DNA from: Mactra quadrangularis
Taxonomy: Eukaryota > Mollusca > Bivalvia > Venerida > Mactridae
Reading direction: 5' to 3'
Assembly (NCBI GenBank): GCA_025267735.1
Contig: CM046304.1
Location: 13,206,001-13,270,000 of the forward strand
DNA: 64,000 nucleotides
The notes under the pieces were generated by a model. That model searched no databases. It was not told the DNA's origin and saw only the letters and a list, made by a program, of their open reading frames with translations. Position 1 is the stretch's first letter, and each line of letters opens with the position of its first letter. Positions 38,501 through 53,500 of this stretch are shown here, in pieces. Both the position numbers and the translations under genes were made by a program.

Positions 38501-41500
38501 TTCTATGGGATCGAGGCTAATAGTCAAAATTAAGTAAAATGTATCGTTTTGTATGCATGTACTTATAACTTATACCTCTCAAATTAGTGAATTGGAATAT
38601 GTTTTTTTACTTTCTCAATTGAATGAGAAACGAAGTACATGTAGTCACTATTACACAAATGTACAGGGTATGTCAAAAGTCGTGTACCCTCAATGTGTAC
38701 ATTCAGCACATATGTACTGCATATCATAATATTGAAGGCTTATATTGCTCTTCCCCACACTCTCTTGGTTGCTGCGGTGGTGCCGTTTCGGATGTAATTT
38801 CATCAACAATGATCCGACAATTTAGTGAAAAGTTAGTTAAAACGTTTCCATAAAACATTTTCATAAGGGTAGATCTTAAAATCTTTGTAGCAACTCCACT
38901 GAACCTCTTCGTCCAATCCATCTTGCAGCAAATTTCTGGCTCAAGAAATTAACAACGCAATTTAGTAATTGGAGAGAAGTTCCATGTTGGTAAAAAGGGT
39001 TGTGTTGTCCACTTTTGAAAGGGATCATCCTCAAGGTAGTCAAACCACAGGTGACAGACCCAAATTTCTCTATATATACTAGTATAATAAGGAAACTTTG
39101 GGTCTGTTATCTGTGAGTCAAACAAGAAGGCATCACTTATTTAATTACCAAAGGATTGCTTCAAAAATCTTTATGACAGTAAATTGCAGTTAGATGGAGG
39201 GATTTCATGCGTTATTTATGGCAGGAATGAGATTTGATCACTTTTCTTGGTTATGATGTATTAAGACCTGGACGATGCGCAACTTCTGTTTCACCCTGTA
39301 TGAAAAGTAGCATATAAACAATTCTATGCCATTCGCTGACATAAATGAGAAAATCGTCAACGTTTCTAATATTGCTTTTACAAAGGTTAAAGTTGTAGAG
39401 TCGTTATAATTACATATGAGGCCAAAGAAATGGAAGGGCGAGCGGCAAAAACTACCATTACTTAGCCTTCTACTCAATAGAACGTGCAAGGTGGGGAGAC
39501 AGAACCTTAAACACCAGTAATACAGGAATCTCCACCTAATCAGACAAGATAGAACTGCTCTATTTCTTTCCTCAAATTTTCCCATTCAAACATTCAACAA
39601 TACAAACAAGCGTAGAGTACGTATTCGCGTCATTTTAACTCAGCTAGTCAACAATAATTTTTTTATAATCATGAAACCGACGAAATTAATGGGCCGTTGT
39701 TGCGCTAATGTGTCGTTCGTACCCCGCAAGTGGCCCGCAAGATCTCCGTACGAACTTTTATGGCTCTATCTACGGGTAAGTGCTGTGCGTGATTGTGTCT
39801 GGAAGATGTGCATACACATCTTCCAGACACGGGTCTTTACGACTCGTTTTTCTTCCAATTCTTCTTACGGACCCGTACGTTACCCGCACGACAGCCCGTA
39901 CGGTCATCTACGATTCTAGCACTTACATGTCCGTAAACAACAATATTTCGCTATTGTGACCACATCCTTGCGATCTTACGGCTCACGGCCTGTAATGAAA
40001 TCGCTTTCAGTCGTACGGTTTGTTACGAATAACGTACGGGTCCCGTGCGGCATTCGTACGGGTCATACGACACGTGTTCCGTTTCTCTTTGTTTTCTTAA
40101 CAGGCTTTACGTCATCATCTTATTAGACAAAATGTATACACCCATAGTCCTTGCGGCGGTCGCACGGGGGTCTTTTACATCTGTAAATAACCCGTACGAT
40201 GCCCGTACTGCCGCTGTTACGATTGACCGCACGGCTCTAAAATTTATGTGACCACAAACCCGTAGAGAGACCGTACAAACGCAAGGCTTCCCACGTACTC
40301 AGGTGTGTAAGGGACAAAATATGGCCGAATTGTGCAAATTGTGATAAAAGCACCAAACTTTCAGGAAATCAACTTTAAGGTGTGAACTTCAGAAAAAAGC
40401 CAGGAGACAACCATGAGAGACCCTGTGAACAAAAATATGGGGCCCTAAAGGGGGTTACCCGTAACAGTTGATATTATTGCATAGTACTGTGTAAAAATCC
40501 TTAATTTATATATCAACTAAATTTCTTTTGCTCAAGATGAGAACAAATATGTCAGTTGATGTTTTTGAATATTTAACATGATAATTATAATCGTTATTGA
40601 GGCCCCATAAAGGGATTTTATGGTCAACAAATAGTAAAAGACCACTAACAACCAGTACAGTTTTTATTTTTGTTTTTTTTCACATTTTTAAAGCATTTTG
40701 AATGGGTAATTTTGTGTGGCTATATGTTATGTCTTTTCATTTAAATAAATTGCAAAACCAAGTATGATCAAAAGAGGCCATAACAAGGGGAAACTTATGA
40801 AAAAATTTTGAATATCTAATTTGCTGTACTGATTACATAGAATTCAGAAATTGTATCACTAACATTTAATCTATTATGTACAGTTCAAATAACATAATGA
40901 TGAAACTTTTTTTATTCTTCATATCATTTCGATTGATGCACATCAGAAAACCCCAAGGAGACAACCATGAGAGGCCCTACTAACAAAATTGTGGGGCCAT
41001 GAAAGGGGTCACCCATTACAAGTATAAGCAGTGCATAGTTTAGTGTAAATATTTATCTATCAAATAAATAAAATAAATTTTCTTCACTCATGATGAGTAC
41101 AATCATGTCAGAAACTTTTTTCAAATTTAACATGATACAATGAATTGTAATTGAAGTCCAGGTAAGGGTTTTTAAGAAAACAAAACACAAACAAACTATA
41201 AATGACCAGTGAAATTACTGTTCTCGTTTTGTTTTAATTTATTACTTAAAGTATTTTGAATGGGTAATTTTGTGTGGTTAGCTATCATGGTCTTTTTTAG
41301 AAATAATTTAGAAAACAAGGGGGGATTTATATAAATTTTGAATACGTGTATATAATTTTCTGTATTGGTTTTATAGGATTCTAGTGTTAGAACATCAGTA
41401 ACATTCATCAAATAAAGCACATTATAATACGATAATTAAGTTTTTATTTGTTTATTTCATTTGGCTTCTTCAAAAAAATAATGAGATCTATCAAGCATGT

Positions 41501-44500
41501 TTGTATTAATCTATTGAGAGGCCCCTCTTGGAAAATTTGAATATGAAAAATGAAAAAACCATGTCCAAAAATAAAAACCAAAATCCAATCACATTTTAAA
41601 TCTAATTACTAAGCAAAAGAATTCAATTACTTGCAACGATGAACAAAGAGACCCTGCACGGAGAAAATAGAAGTGGTCCCACTTGAGCTAACGTACTTAC
41701 AACAGTGAAACATGTATGATACATAACATACATGTATATTGTTCTGATATGGAATTAATAGAGTTTAACTTTAGTTTTAGTTATATTTGAAATATATATA
41801 ATGTAATTTATCAACTTGATTTGGGTAAAAATGATAAGGCCTTTAACCTTTTACTGACCAACCCAGTTTCTCCTGAATCGAATTTTGGATTCTACTTTCA
41901 GACAACCAAGTAAGAAATAAATTGGCCAAGTTGCATTGCTGTCCGTCAATTAATCATGAAAATCGTATATTGAAATAGCCCTATCGCTGAGGTGAAAATT
42001 TGCCGTTTTTTGCACTTATCTTTCCTTGTAAAGGGTTAAAGGAAAATCTACTAAAAGGCCCTTATTTTAATGTTATTCAGTTTTGTTTGATTTTTCTCTT
42101 TTTCTCTTGAATGCAACCACAGTTTCCAAAAACTAATTAAACTAATACTATCCAACCAAGTCATGCATGTTTTATAATGTAATAATATATGTTGCAAAGG
42201 CGATAACAAACAACCATAATTTGATAATATATACCATGTAGTATTACTCAAATTGGACATACCATGTGACAAATGCTAATGACTGAGATTTAAGAAACAT
42301 ATAGACTGGATAAACCACCAGTGTTACTAAGTAACTTCCTTTAGATTTGATATCATGGTACTCAGTAGGGAAGAGTAAGCATAAAAAAGTTTCCGATGGA
42401 TCTTGAACACATGTTCACTATTCTTGCAATTCATATTGTTGATTTCACTGGGGTTATTCATTTTATGGATTCTTGACAAGTTTGACGGTCTATGAAAGCC
42501 ATATAATGTATAACCCACTTGATAGACAAGGTGACCAGTGTATGGACGTACTCCACATTATCATACTTTTAATAGAACCGTTTATTGTAGACGTATGTTA
42601 TGTATGAATGTATAAAAGTCGACTGACGATTTAGCTGTGGCAGTGATCATGAAATTTGGCTATGATAGACATTTTCATAACAGTATAACAATAATTAAAA
42701 TATTTTAAAACTCGTCTTCATATGAAGATATACTCCCGTTTTTATGCCGGGAGATGTAATCCTAGATATAATTCTTCTACTAAAAATATTTTTGAGCAAT
42801 GATAAAACTTGTGAATATTTCTTTTATTTTATAAGGTTTACAAAAATAATTATGTACGGTAAGTTCGCTTAAAATGATTTCACAAAATGCTCTTAATCTC
42901 TTACACTCGCTTAGAGATAGAAAGGTCTAAGATTGTAACCCATTCAGGGTCAATGTTTATTTCTTTATGCAAGCCATGTGTCTGCTTTTCTTCAATCTAC
43001 TCAGCTGTAAAACGGCGGCATCTTTCCTGGTTATGTCATTCCCTTTGCCACATTGACTTCCTACCAAATGAAGTGAAAGTTTCGTCAAGTAGATTGATAA
43101 ATACAGAAAAGTGTACTAGTACCTATGATTAGGGATAATAGCCAGTCAGTGAGCATTTAAGAAGATGGAATCTAGACTACAAAATGCTATAATTTTTTAC
43201 CATGTTTAGTTGAATCGTCAAATCAATTTTACCAATCTTTATGAAGAAATGTCGTGCTTTTGGGGATGGTTTGATACATGTATATAAGAAGGGCCTCTTA
43301 AATTGTTCTCTCTATAATATCTAATATACTAATTGTTTTATTGTAAGATGATCAATGATGAAGTCTGTTTAAAATTACATGTAGTTTGTACATAAAACAC
43401 AGTATACTAATGTACATATTTGTTTCATTATTACTCCGAGCTTCAAGGGTATGATGTCGGTGTAATGCATGGTCTCTTACAGGACTATTTTATTTTGTAA
43501 AATGGTGATATTAGACTTGTATTAAAACATGATCACATAATGTTTTAGAACTTGAAATGTATCTAAGGCGTGGGTGCCTATAGGATGTTATATTATCAAA
43601 ACTCTCAATACATAACAGAAATATGATTTTGTTAAATTTAGGACGAAAACAGGTCGTATAGTCTCTCGTAATACAGGCCTAAAACGGTAATGAATATAAT
43701 AATCATTCATGTTCAATTATGATTAATTGGGTACCGTTTAACCTTACCAAATTGTTATATGAACTGTTGAAATGTAACACACTTGTAATGAGTTTCAATA
43801 AGTTTCAATAATAAAAAAATGGTTAGACCTTTTTTACAATTATCTAAGCTTCACGTTATGAAATTACCCCAGTAAGGGCCTCAACTTTTAGAAATAAGTA
43901 TTATTATTTAAAATCGTCATTTTGAATGTACGTATCTTAAATAGTAAGTTTATTTATCAGTTTAAATTGAATTAAGTGTATATTGGCTTACTTGGTATTA
44001 ATTTATTTCGAGTTCAAACATACACCCATTCGGGGCCTCATGTGTTTCATACAATGGTACCGCATGCTGATTCTGGTGTATCTACATAAATTAATTATTG
44101 AAGGCTTATTTTGAGAAAGTATGATGTATTTGTATGATTTCAAATAAAATATTTACCATTTATTCAATTATATTATTACATTATGCATAATTTAGGGCCT
44201 TATGACAAGTTCAAAGCAGATGCCGGGCCTCAACTGCAAATAAACTGACAAAAAGCTATTTTTGAGTGTACAATATACTTTCTTAGGCATATAAAATCAT
44301 AATACATATATTTTAATAACAATCTTAAATTTTTATAGAGATGATAATTTTAAAACTATGTGCCTATTTACGTGCCCCTTTCGGGGCCCCATTTAGGCAA
44401 GATACAAGGCCCCTCATGATTGTCTCCTGGGCTAATATTGATCAGTATGACTCAAAGTACCTTCATACCAAATTTGGTGCTTTTATCACATTTTGCACAA

Positions 44501-47500
44501 TTATTTCACTTACACACCTGAGTAACGGCTTACGGCTGTTCGCACGTACGGGTCCGCAACAAACCACGATTTTATGGGACTGAGGCTTTAAATGTATTGT
44601 TAAAATGTATCTCCGTCACACTGATTTGTATTTGTATGTATGTACCGTTATATGTGAATGGGCCGGTGGCCGCAAATAGCGCAATAAATTATGATAAAAT
44701 TATGATGACTTTTACTTATATATATTAGTTCTTAATGACATGAAGTTTTACGCCTGAAAATTGCTGCACTCACATCGGTGACATCCAAATTGCGGATCTG
44801 ATGTTTAAATTTTGGTTAGTAAATAAGCTTGTCACATCAGATTAGCCATATATCTTTATCAAAACAAATGCTTTGCATTTATTACAATTTTATAATTGAT
44901 TTCGTATAAATTTTCCTGGAACAGAAGTAAACATTTTATTTTGAAATAATGCAAATGTGAATTGTTTTTGTTTTGTCTGCATAATTTAGAGTATTCAACT
45001 GTATTAATTTCCATTCCTATTACTTTCTCTCTTCTGGGAAATAAGATATAATGGCAAACTTGTTTAAATATCCCTTGGTAATTCATAATATATTAATAAT
45101 ACATTGTAATTAAACATTGCTTAATTTACAGATTCGGGAGATATGTTTTATTGGCAATACCGCATTACAGTTCGAAAACCACTCTTATTACAGTTAAAGT
45201 ATCAGTAAAAAGTAAGTTAACATTATATGATGATAAATCATGAAGCCTTGATGTTGTTAACATTTTTATAATCAATCAGTTGGAACTTCTGTTTTATACT
45301 TCTAGTGAAATGCTTGAAGTAGTTGATATTTTTAGCAAACATATGTAGGGGTAAAAAGTGTATCGCGAGTTTCAATGAATATACAATTCAAAGCTAAATT
45401 TCACATGTTTTGTTAGAACATATTCTTTTTCCCATACTTACATAATTATTTACAAACACAGATAAGCGTCAATAGTAATAACTATAATGAAAATATTATT
45501 ATGTACTTACAACAAAAGGGTTGAGCCACAAGTTCTATGATTAATCTATGACCCCGTCTGTTTTGTTAACTAATACTGAATTACCCACCGTACATAAACT
45601 TATAAAAAGTGATGATAAACGAACTTAAATGAGCAACAAACACTAAATTGTCCGATTACATTCCAATCATCTATATCTAATTGAATAAATAAAATTATTT
45701 TTGACAACTTCAATTATCTTTTGTACTTTTAATAGAAACTTCTTTATATGTAGAGATTTATATCAACGTTTTATGTGCAGGCGAGAAAAGGAACATGCCA
45801 TTAACATTTGGTTTTATTTTTACCGTTTTAATGAACGTTAGCAAACTAGCGATTGGTTATTATGAAAAAGAAATTTCTCCAACATGGTAATAAAAATTCT
45901 TGTTGTTAGCATTCTGCCACATTAATACCTTTTAAATGACCACAAACTGTATAAAATAATAACAACTGTATAAAATAATAAAAATTCTTGTTTTTAGCAT
46001 TCTGCCACAATAATACCTTTTAAATGACCACAAACTGTATAAAATAATCCAATTTGCAAATGTAAATGTTTTATGTAGTTTTGAACTACGAATAGTAAAG
46101 AAATAGATACCGAATCGGGATGAGGTATTTCTTTTTAGCATCAGTTCATATGTATTGTTTGAATACATCCTATGAAAGACTATTATTTCAGATAATTACA
46201 GAAATACAATCTTAATGATAAGTTAGAGATATATCTACGTAATGGTGCATTTCCAAACAAAATTGCATGGAAAGGAATTATCCATAAAGCGGTATTAATG
46301 TCTGAAAAGCAGAATCGTTATCAAAATGTACTTGCATCTGAGCTGTCATCAATAATATCGTTAGTACTAAACACTAGACAGCCTTCTAAATGGTCATTAT
46401 CTATTGCTAAAGCGGAAGTAATTAAACTTTGCAAATCACTGATGCAAATAATATGCCTATGGGGGTCACGGAATTGGGTAAGGTATTGTAACCATTGTAA
46501 CAAATTGACAAATGACATATTTACTCATACAGTAACGTACTGCCAGAAAGTAGACGAAGTGCGAAAAACTATGGTTTTATATTATGAGTACAGATAGTAG
46601 TGATATTTATAAAGTACTAATAAGTAATTCAGTTTTGAACAATGTAAATGGATTATAGAACACACTGTCATGCAATTGATGCATGGTAATAATCAATGTA
46701 TGGGTATTCTTGTGAATAAGCTGTTTGACTTACTATATTGAAAACTTATACATTGATAAATAGTGGCACTTTATGATATGCGTTTTTATAATACCTCTAA
46801 CTAAATAACATGTCGGTTGATTTATGCACATGTATTTATTGTTCTCTGTAATATTTTCATAGACAAACATTCTACAAATTTCAAAACTTAAATCAAATTT
46901 CTACAATGCACACAGATTTATCAGGAAATTGTTTTGTCACTTGTTTGCGTAAATTCATAGGTAAAAGTGTTAAACTTTTGACAGAAAAACTGACTTTGCA
47001 TCATATTAAAGTATTCATTGTGCATGTACCAAATAGTTGTTTTCAAATGTAGGTCCCCAGTACCACATGTGTATGGTCGATCTTGGGATAGTGGATGGTA
47101 GCATAACTAGGAAACTAATATCGGTATCACACCAATATGAATACGTCTCCGCAGTGTTGGGTTTGAATAGGACGGGCTGGTGTATCAAAGACAATGATGA
47201 AAACTTCATTCCATACGTACAGGTCAGGAAAAGAATTTTACGTTTTATTTATTTGCTTATTAGGTTGGACGATATCTTGGCTTATCAGTTTAACCTGTAT
47301 ATAGCAAAATACTGATGGTTGAAATAAAATGTTAAGTTAACATTAACAGCAGGAGCATATTGTTGTTATTGCCTGCAGTAAGAATCGCAGCAATTACATC
47401 TATCGCACTGCTTTGCTGCAAGCAGATAGATGAACACTTTAGCAGTAAGTTCAATCTTCCTGTTTAACCGGCTAGCAGTATAATCGATAGTAACAGTGAA

Positions 47501-50500
47501 ATGGCAGTTCCATGTTTTGTTCTCCAATAAGATCAAATAAAAACGGGGTTCGCTTAATATAAATCAATCATACTATCATTATGTAAATTTAAGAATAACA
47601 TAATTTTTTTTGCATGTGGTCTTAAAGCCGTTTGTTTGTTTTTTGTTTTTGTTGGATTTAACGCCGTAGCAACACATTGTATAAGTCATGTAACGGTGGT
47701 CAGTCAACCTACTCACTGTTCCTGGAAAGGCTACATCTCTAGAATTAGCTGTTAACCAACTACTAGGCACATACTTTCGACAGTAACTGACAACTGCCCT
47801 ACATGATTAAGAATCATTAGTAGGAGGGAGAATGGCCGTAGAAAGAATTTCAAGACCAAGCTCCACGAAAGTATGCCCCGCCCGGGAATCGATCCCACGA
47901 CCCCTTGAAAGCTAAATCTCTAGAATAAGGTGTTAACAAACTACTAGGCACATACTTTCGTCAGTGACTGACAACTGTCCTACATAATTAAGAATCATTG
48001 GTAGGAGTGAGAATGGCCGTAGAAAGAATTTCATGACCAAGCTCCACGAAAGTATGCCCCGCCTGGGAGTCGAACCCACGACCACTTGATCAGTAGACTT
48101 GAGTGCTATCATCTGAGCTAGCCGGGCGGCTGGTCTTAATGCAGATCCTGTAGTTACTACTGTCACTGCTAACTCTACATTGTATGAAGAAATGTGAAGG
48201 TGGCAGATATGTAGATAAAATTAATGAATTTGTAACTATGTTATACTTTATGCCCATCGAGTACAGTCGTATTCCTTTCCTTGAATAGTTATTTCATTTG
48301 GTATTGAATAGACTTTGTTGCATGTTTAAAGGGAAACAACTCATACATCCTACAGACGTATTGAAATTTATTGATTTTACAGGTTGACTTACAACACGAT
48401 GTACCTCTTGATGGTATAACAATATATAATTGGTATAAAACAGTTGAGACGATGACTGATGGGGAATATATAAAATCCACTTTACGGATGGGAATTAAAT
48501 CATTTATTGTCTCATTTTCAACAGACAGACATGAATATGAAGTATATAACAACTTAGTAAGTATTATTAAATTTTATATGTAATTTTCCAAATTAACAAG
48601 CACCTGGATTGAATAATTTCGCCTTTGATGATATTAAATCATGCATATTACCAAGACAATAATTATTATGTCACACAATTTATTTATATTTTTAAGCGAA
48701 AATATGTCATAAACATTAATACTTTCCGAACACTCCTCTTATATATAAGGATTCAACGTATTTATTTTAAGTGTATTTAACATTGAAACGATAGCAAATT
48801 GGCAATAGCTTTTGTAAATTTACATTAAACAATTCTTTTATTTCATAAAATGTTTATTCATTATTTCAGACATTTAATTTAGATTTATTTCGTCGTGCGG
48901 ATGAACCACAAACCTTCATATTTCTGAAACAAGTTAAAGCTAGGTATATTAAGATACATCTACTTGAACCAATGACACCTGGGTATTTATGTTTAAGTTT
49001 TGAACTGCACGGATGTAGACATAAAGGTATTAGATTTCACCTTCAAGACCAAAATACGTGCGGCCTGACTAATAGGACGTCAAAATGAATTTAGAGGTTG
49101 AAATATTGTTAAATTAAAAATTGGCCTTTCTGAAACGTCTTCTGACATTATAACTACAATGTTCATCAAAAGATGCTCTATTGTATCAATACTTAGTCGT
49201 TAGAATACAAATTACTAACTAAGTACATGCAGTTACGTACCTAACCAATAAATATTGTTTTCATTCTATATAATTTCATCTCACTATGTTACTAAAACGT
49301 CAGTTAACACTCATATGATCATATGAAAATGCTAAGTAAAAATAAATAACAGAAGTGGTTAAAACGTGTCGAAATGTATTTCATATCATCAGTCTGATGA
49401 CCATTCAACTCGCAAACAGCCATGGACATGTTTATTTATTTGGTATACTCATTGTCACGTATATCAGAACCATTGCTAAAACTTGCTAGGAATAGTTTGC
49501 TTAAGATTCACTTACTGTAAAACTAAATGAGATATCTCTTAAAGATAAAGGGACGTGTATACCTTGAGTGTGAATGCAATGCTAAATCCTAATTTTGTTT
49601 ATCTTATAGTTGTAGTACAGTTGTAATATCGAACAGTTAGTGCAAATTGACAAACAACTACAAATGATGGCGTTTCATGGACTAAATATCTACCCCGTAT
49701 GTCGTGGTAGTGACATTTTTAGTGCATTATTGTGACCTTTATGGTATATTTCTTGCAGTCTTTAGGTCAATTTGTCTGAGAATAATAAGAATTTATTTTG
49801 ATACAATTACACACATTGAACGGTATTTTGAAATTATAGGAAAAATCCAAATCTGCGAACAAGTACCTTAAAGGTTAAATTTTTATAAAACGTGTAACAA
49901 TGGTTCCAGGATACAAAAGATGTAAAGGAATTAATAGAGAAATAACTTTTTCAGGTTTTATCGACAATTCTGTGTTACTATCCAGTAACATAGATGAGGA
50001 TATAGTAATTGGTGCTGTCCAGAAATTGACTAAACCTGAGATGATCACTAATGTAGGTTATCCTGATTCATACCGTAAAGGCACTTCATACAGTTGGATC
50101 ATTGACTTCAGAAATATTGGATATATCAAACTGATATTCAATAAAATCTTGCTACAAGCATACCAGGTAGGAAGCACGTTTTTAATGTTCACTGGAACTG
50201 ATCGTATTGCCATAGGAAGCGAAAACTCATGCATTGTGTAACATTTATCGCTAGGACACACGCTCAATAATGTACATTTATATGTGTTGAAATGTTATTT
50301 TCAACGTTATGTCTAAGCATGACTCGGTTTCATTCGGAAACAAATTAACAAGTATAACTCTTTGTTCTTACTTTCAGTACCCAAGTCATCCAGCTTCATT
50401 GTATTTTTGTGAGGATAAAATTCAAGTTTTAGACCTAAAGAGAACTTTCTGGACTTTACCATCACCTAGCGAACTAAACAATGTTATCTTGGCTACACAA

Positions 50501-53500
50501 GAAAAATATTTAGTCATTGAATTCAATGCTTGTAAACAATATTATCAAAGAACCAAATCTGGTGGACAATTTTCTATTTCTGTAGTAGTTACGGGTCTGT
50601 ATTAAATTCTTTATTTATTATGTTTTAATCAAACCACTTGCCAATAATAAGCCAGAAAGCTCGAGTAGAGATGATTAGTTATTAATACTGTTCTCGTTAA
50701 ATGACTGGTGTTAGTAGAATTGTTCGTGATAAATGCGAGTTGGTTCCGTGGTGGCAAAATTGAGTTGTGTCATCTTTTTCATCTGAATGTGAAAATGATC
50801 TGGCTCTAGAATACCTACCACTTGAACATGTACATTTCATGACATATAATACTTTTTACTAAGACAATTTGAATACTATTTAAATTCAATACTTTTTTAA
50901 TTAAGAGATATTTAAGAACTATATTGTTTTAAATCATTGAGTATGTTGTTATGGCATTCATAATAATCCAGAAAGGATATTTAAATCAGCATATTATTTT
51001 CCTTTAATTTGTTCATTGTACGTAATTTCAAAACATTTATATGTAAACATTTGTATTTCAGATCTGCCTACCTGCTCATTCACTGATCAGAAAATTACCC
51101 ATCAGAAATGTTCACTTGGTACTATGCTTTTGTCATCGATGTCAATGAAAAACATTCCTAGAGCCGAAAGCAAGGAATCTTGGCAGATCAAAGTTTTAAA
51201 ACATGTCATAAATGTCACTTTCACATATTTTCATGTTCACTGTGATGCACTTATCAGTATGTTGATCTTTTTTTTTAATTCCATTTTTTAACTTCTGACA
51301 AACACCATTTTCAAAATTAAGGCATAAATTGGCATTCAATCAGCGTTTAAGACATTCGGATCTGTTTTAAAAGCATACTCATATATCGCCGTTTATTCAT
51401 TTTGTAAGGCAGTTACATAAATATAAGAGTAATTGCTTTCTAACTGTTGTTCAACAAATCGCTGTCATCGATGAACCATTTGTTTGCAAGAAAATAATTT
51501 ACGGAAATTATCGTGGGACTAGTTATAAGCAGTAGATTAACAATTTGATAAAGTTTTTTTATATCATCTGAATTCTGAATTCTGTGAACAGGATTGATTT
51601 AGCACATTTTAACATCCACTTTCATATTTATATTTATATCTATTGCAGTGAAGTTTGAGGTAAAGAATCGTTATTCTGATGTCATATCTTACTCCAACTG
51701 TGAGCCTCCACCATCAGTAATTATTTCTGAATCCGACATTATAACACTGACTCTTGATATTCGTGAAACTACTAATAGTTTGTCAGAGTTTGGATTCACA
51801 GCTATATATACCACATCAAATGAAATCCACAACAATCTCATAGACACTTACGACCAATATTATGGTATAAACTAATTTCTAACTTAATCAAAGCTTATCA
51901 TACATGTCAAGTATTTGTCTCTTTCTATTTAATCTACTATATTATTTCAACGACATTGTGATGGTTAATTCTATAACTGATCCTGGATTTTATAAGTAAC
52001 ATTATCAAGCTTGAATATAGTCGCATCATCTTAGTATCGGCGGATTACCATATTCGGATACCCCTGATACAATACTTTGTAAATATTTGTGGTATACGTC
52101 ATAGTCATAAAAAATTAATGATGCAAGTTCGTCGGTTCTGCCAGGATTAAACCAGTCAAATTTTTGTTTACGCTTACTTGTCTAGAATATATGTATAAAA
52201 TGTTTACATTTTTTGTTTCAGGATATGAAAAAATACGATTTGATTATGATAACTCAGGTAAGATACATGTAGTAAATGACTCCTTTAGGAAATAATAGAA
52301 AAGTTAAATGATTTCAAAGTAAAATTCTGTTAGCGACACAGCTACTCCCGAACAAGAAATGTTAGCAAGTTTGGTATACCACGACTGAGCCAATTATCGG
52401 TTATAATTTTACCTGGTATAAATCTGTACAGTTCAAAGATGGATATCATACGTTCTTAACAGTTCTCTCTTAAAATCTCATTTTCTCATTTAAAATATTA
52501 AACATAATTAATGTGAATGTACCTATTATATAAATGTTTTGTCTCTTTTTTGTAGAGACCATAAGTAATGGAACAACTTTCCTGGTGTTCAAAGGCGAGT
52601 ACAACTTTGTTGTTTTTATTTCCTACGTTTGTATAACGATGCTTTAAAAATTAATAGCAAAACTACTGTTTGACTAACGTATGAAGCTGTGGCCTTTTTT
52701 AATATAACCAGAGTATCGTTGTTGACAATGTAATATTTATCAATGTTTGCAGAATTCAAACCAAAACATATTTCTTTTTGGATGAGTGGTAGCTAGAAGT
52801 AAAAAAAGTTTAATGCCGGGAGCATCACAAGGCGGAATAATTCCTCATAATATATCGTTAAATCTCATGATTCGCTTACTTCATAATCACTGGTATCATT
52901 TAAACATACAAGTTAAACATAGACACGTATCAAGAACATCCGAATTTGAAATACAACTATAAAAGTTGTTTACGTTTTACGGAATATCTAATTTGTATAC
53001 ATACATCCATGCCAAAGAAAATATTAAAATTTTAATGAATTATATGTATAACTAATTCACCCTTAAAGCATTTATCAATCTATTTAATGCATGATGATGA
53101 AATTGATATCACGTGACGTTACTCAAACACCCATTTAAGTGTCTGAGCTGTGTTACACAAATATATTTATTCCTCATATCATATAGCTTAAACACATACA
53201 GCTTCCGCATATGGCAAATATATAGTATTGTCGCCATGGCAAAAGTATTCTAAACTGTTTTAATCTTTAAACTGCAAGGATATGCAAGTTCGTAAAAAAT
53301 AAAAAAATTGTATGTGTCTAATTTGTTAGGTGTATTACTGTAAGTTACGAATTGCTTATTTTTTTCTTTAGCATGCTCAGAGTCTTTAAAAGAATGTTAC
53401 AGTATATTTTCCGGCAACCCTATGTCATGGACTTTAGCAAGTGAAGACTGTTGGACAAGACGAAAGAGACTAATTTCAATCAAATCTAAGGAAAAACAAG

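Noticed and set aside
38623..39919. Frames of 65-115 codons in R copy B
   Set aside because: Not conserved in frame between the two R copies; no transposase motif.
45781..45886. Candidate constitutive exon between exons 11 and 12
   Set aside because: The acceptor phase fits, but the only good donor (45,886) leaves phase 2, and no downstream acceptor continues that phase without a stop. Exon 11 joins exon 12 directly in phase.
49900..49954. Upstream in-frame extension of CUB 1 from an ATG
   Set aside because: A strong acceptor (ACTTTTTCAG) at 49,954 with the correct phase, and intron-like sequence before it, make this intronic.
50167..50241. Read-through of CUB exon 15 to a stop
   Set aside because: A consensus donor follows CAG at 50,166 and the next exon completes the CUB fold; read-through would truncate the domain.
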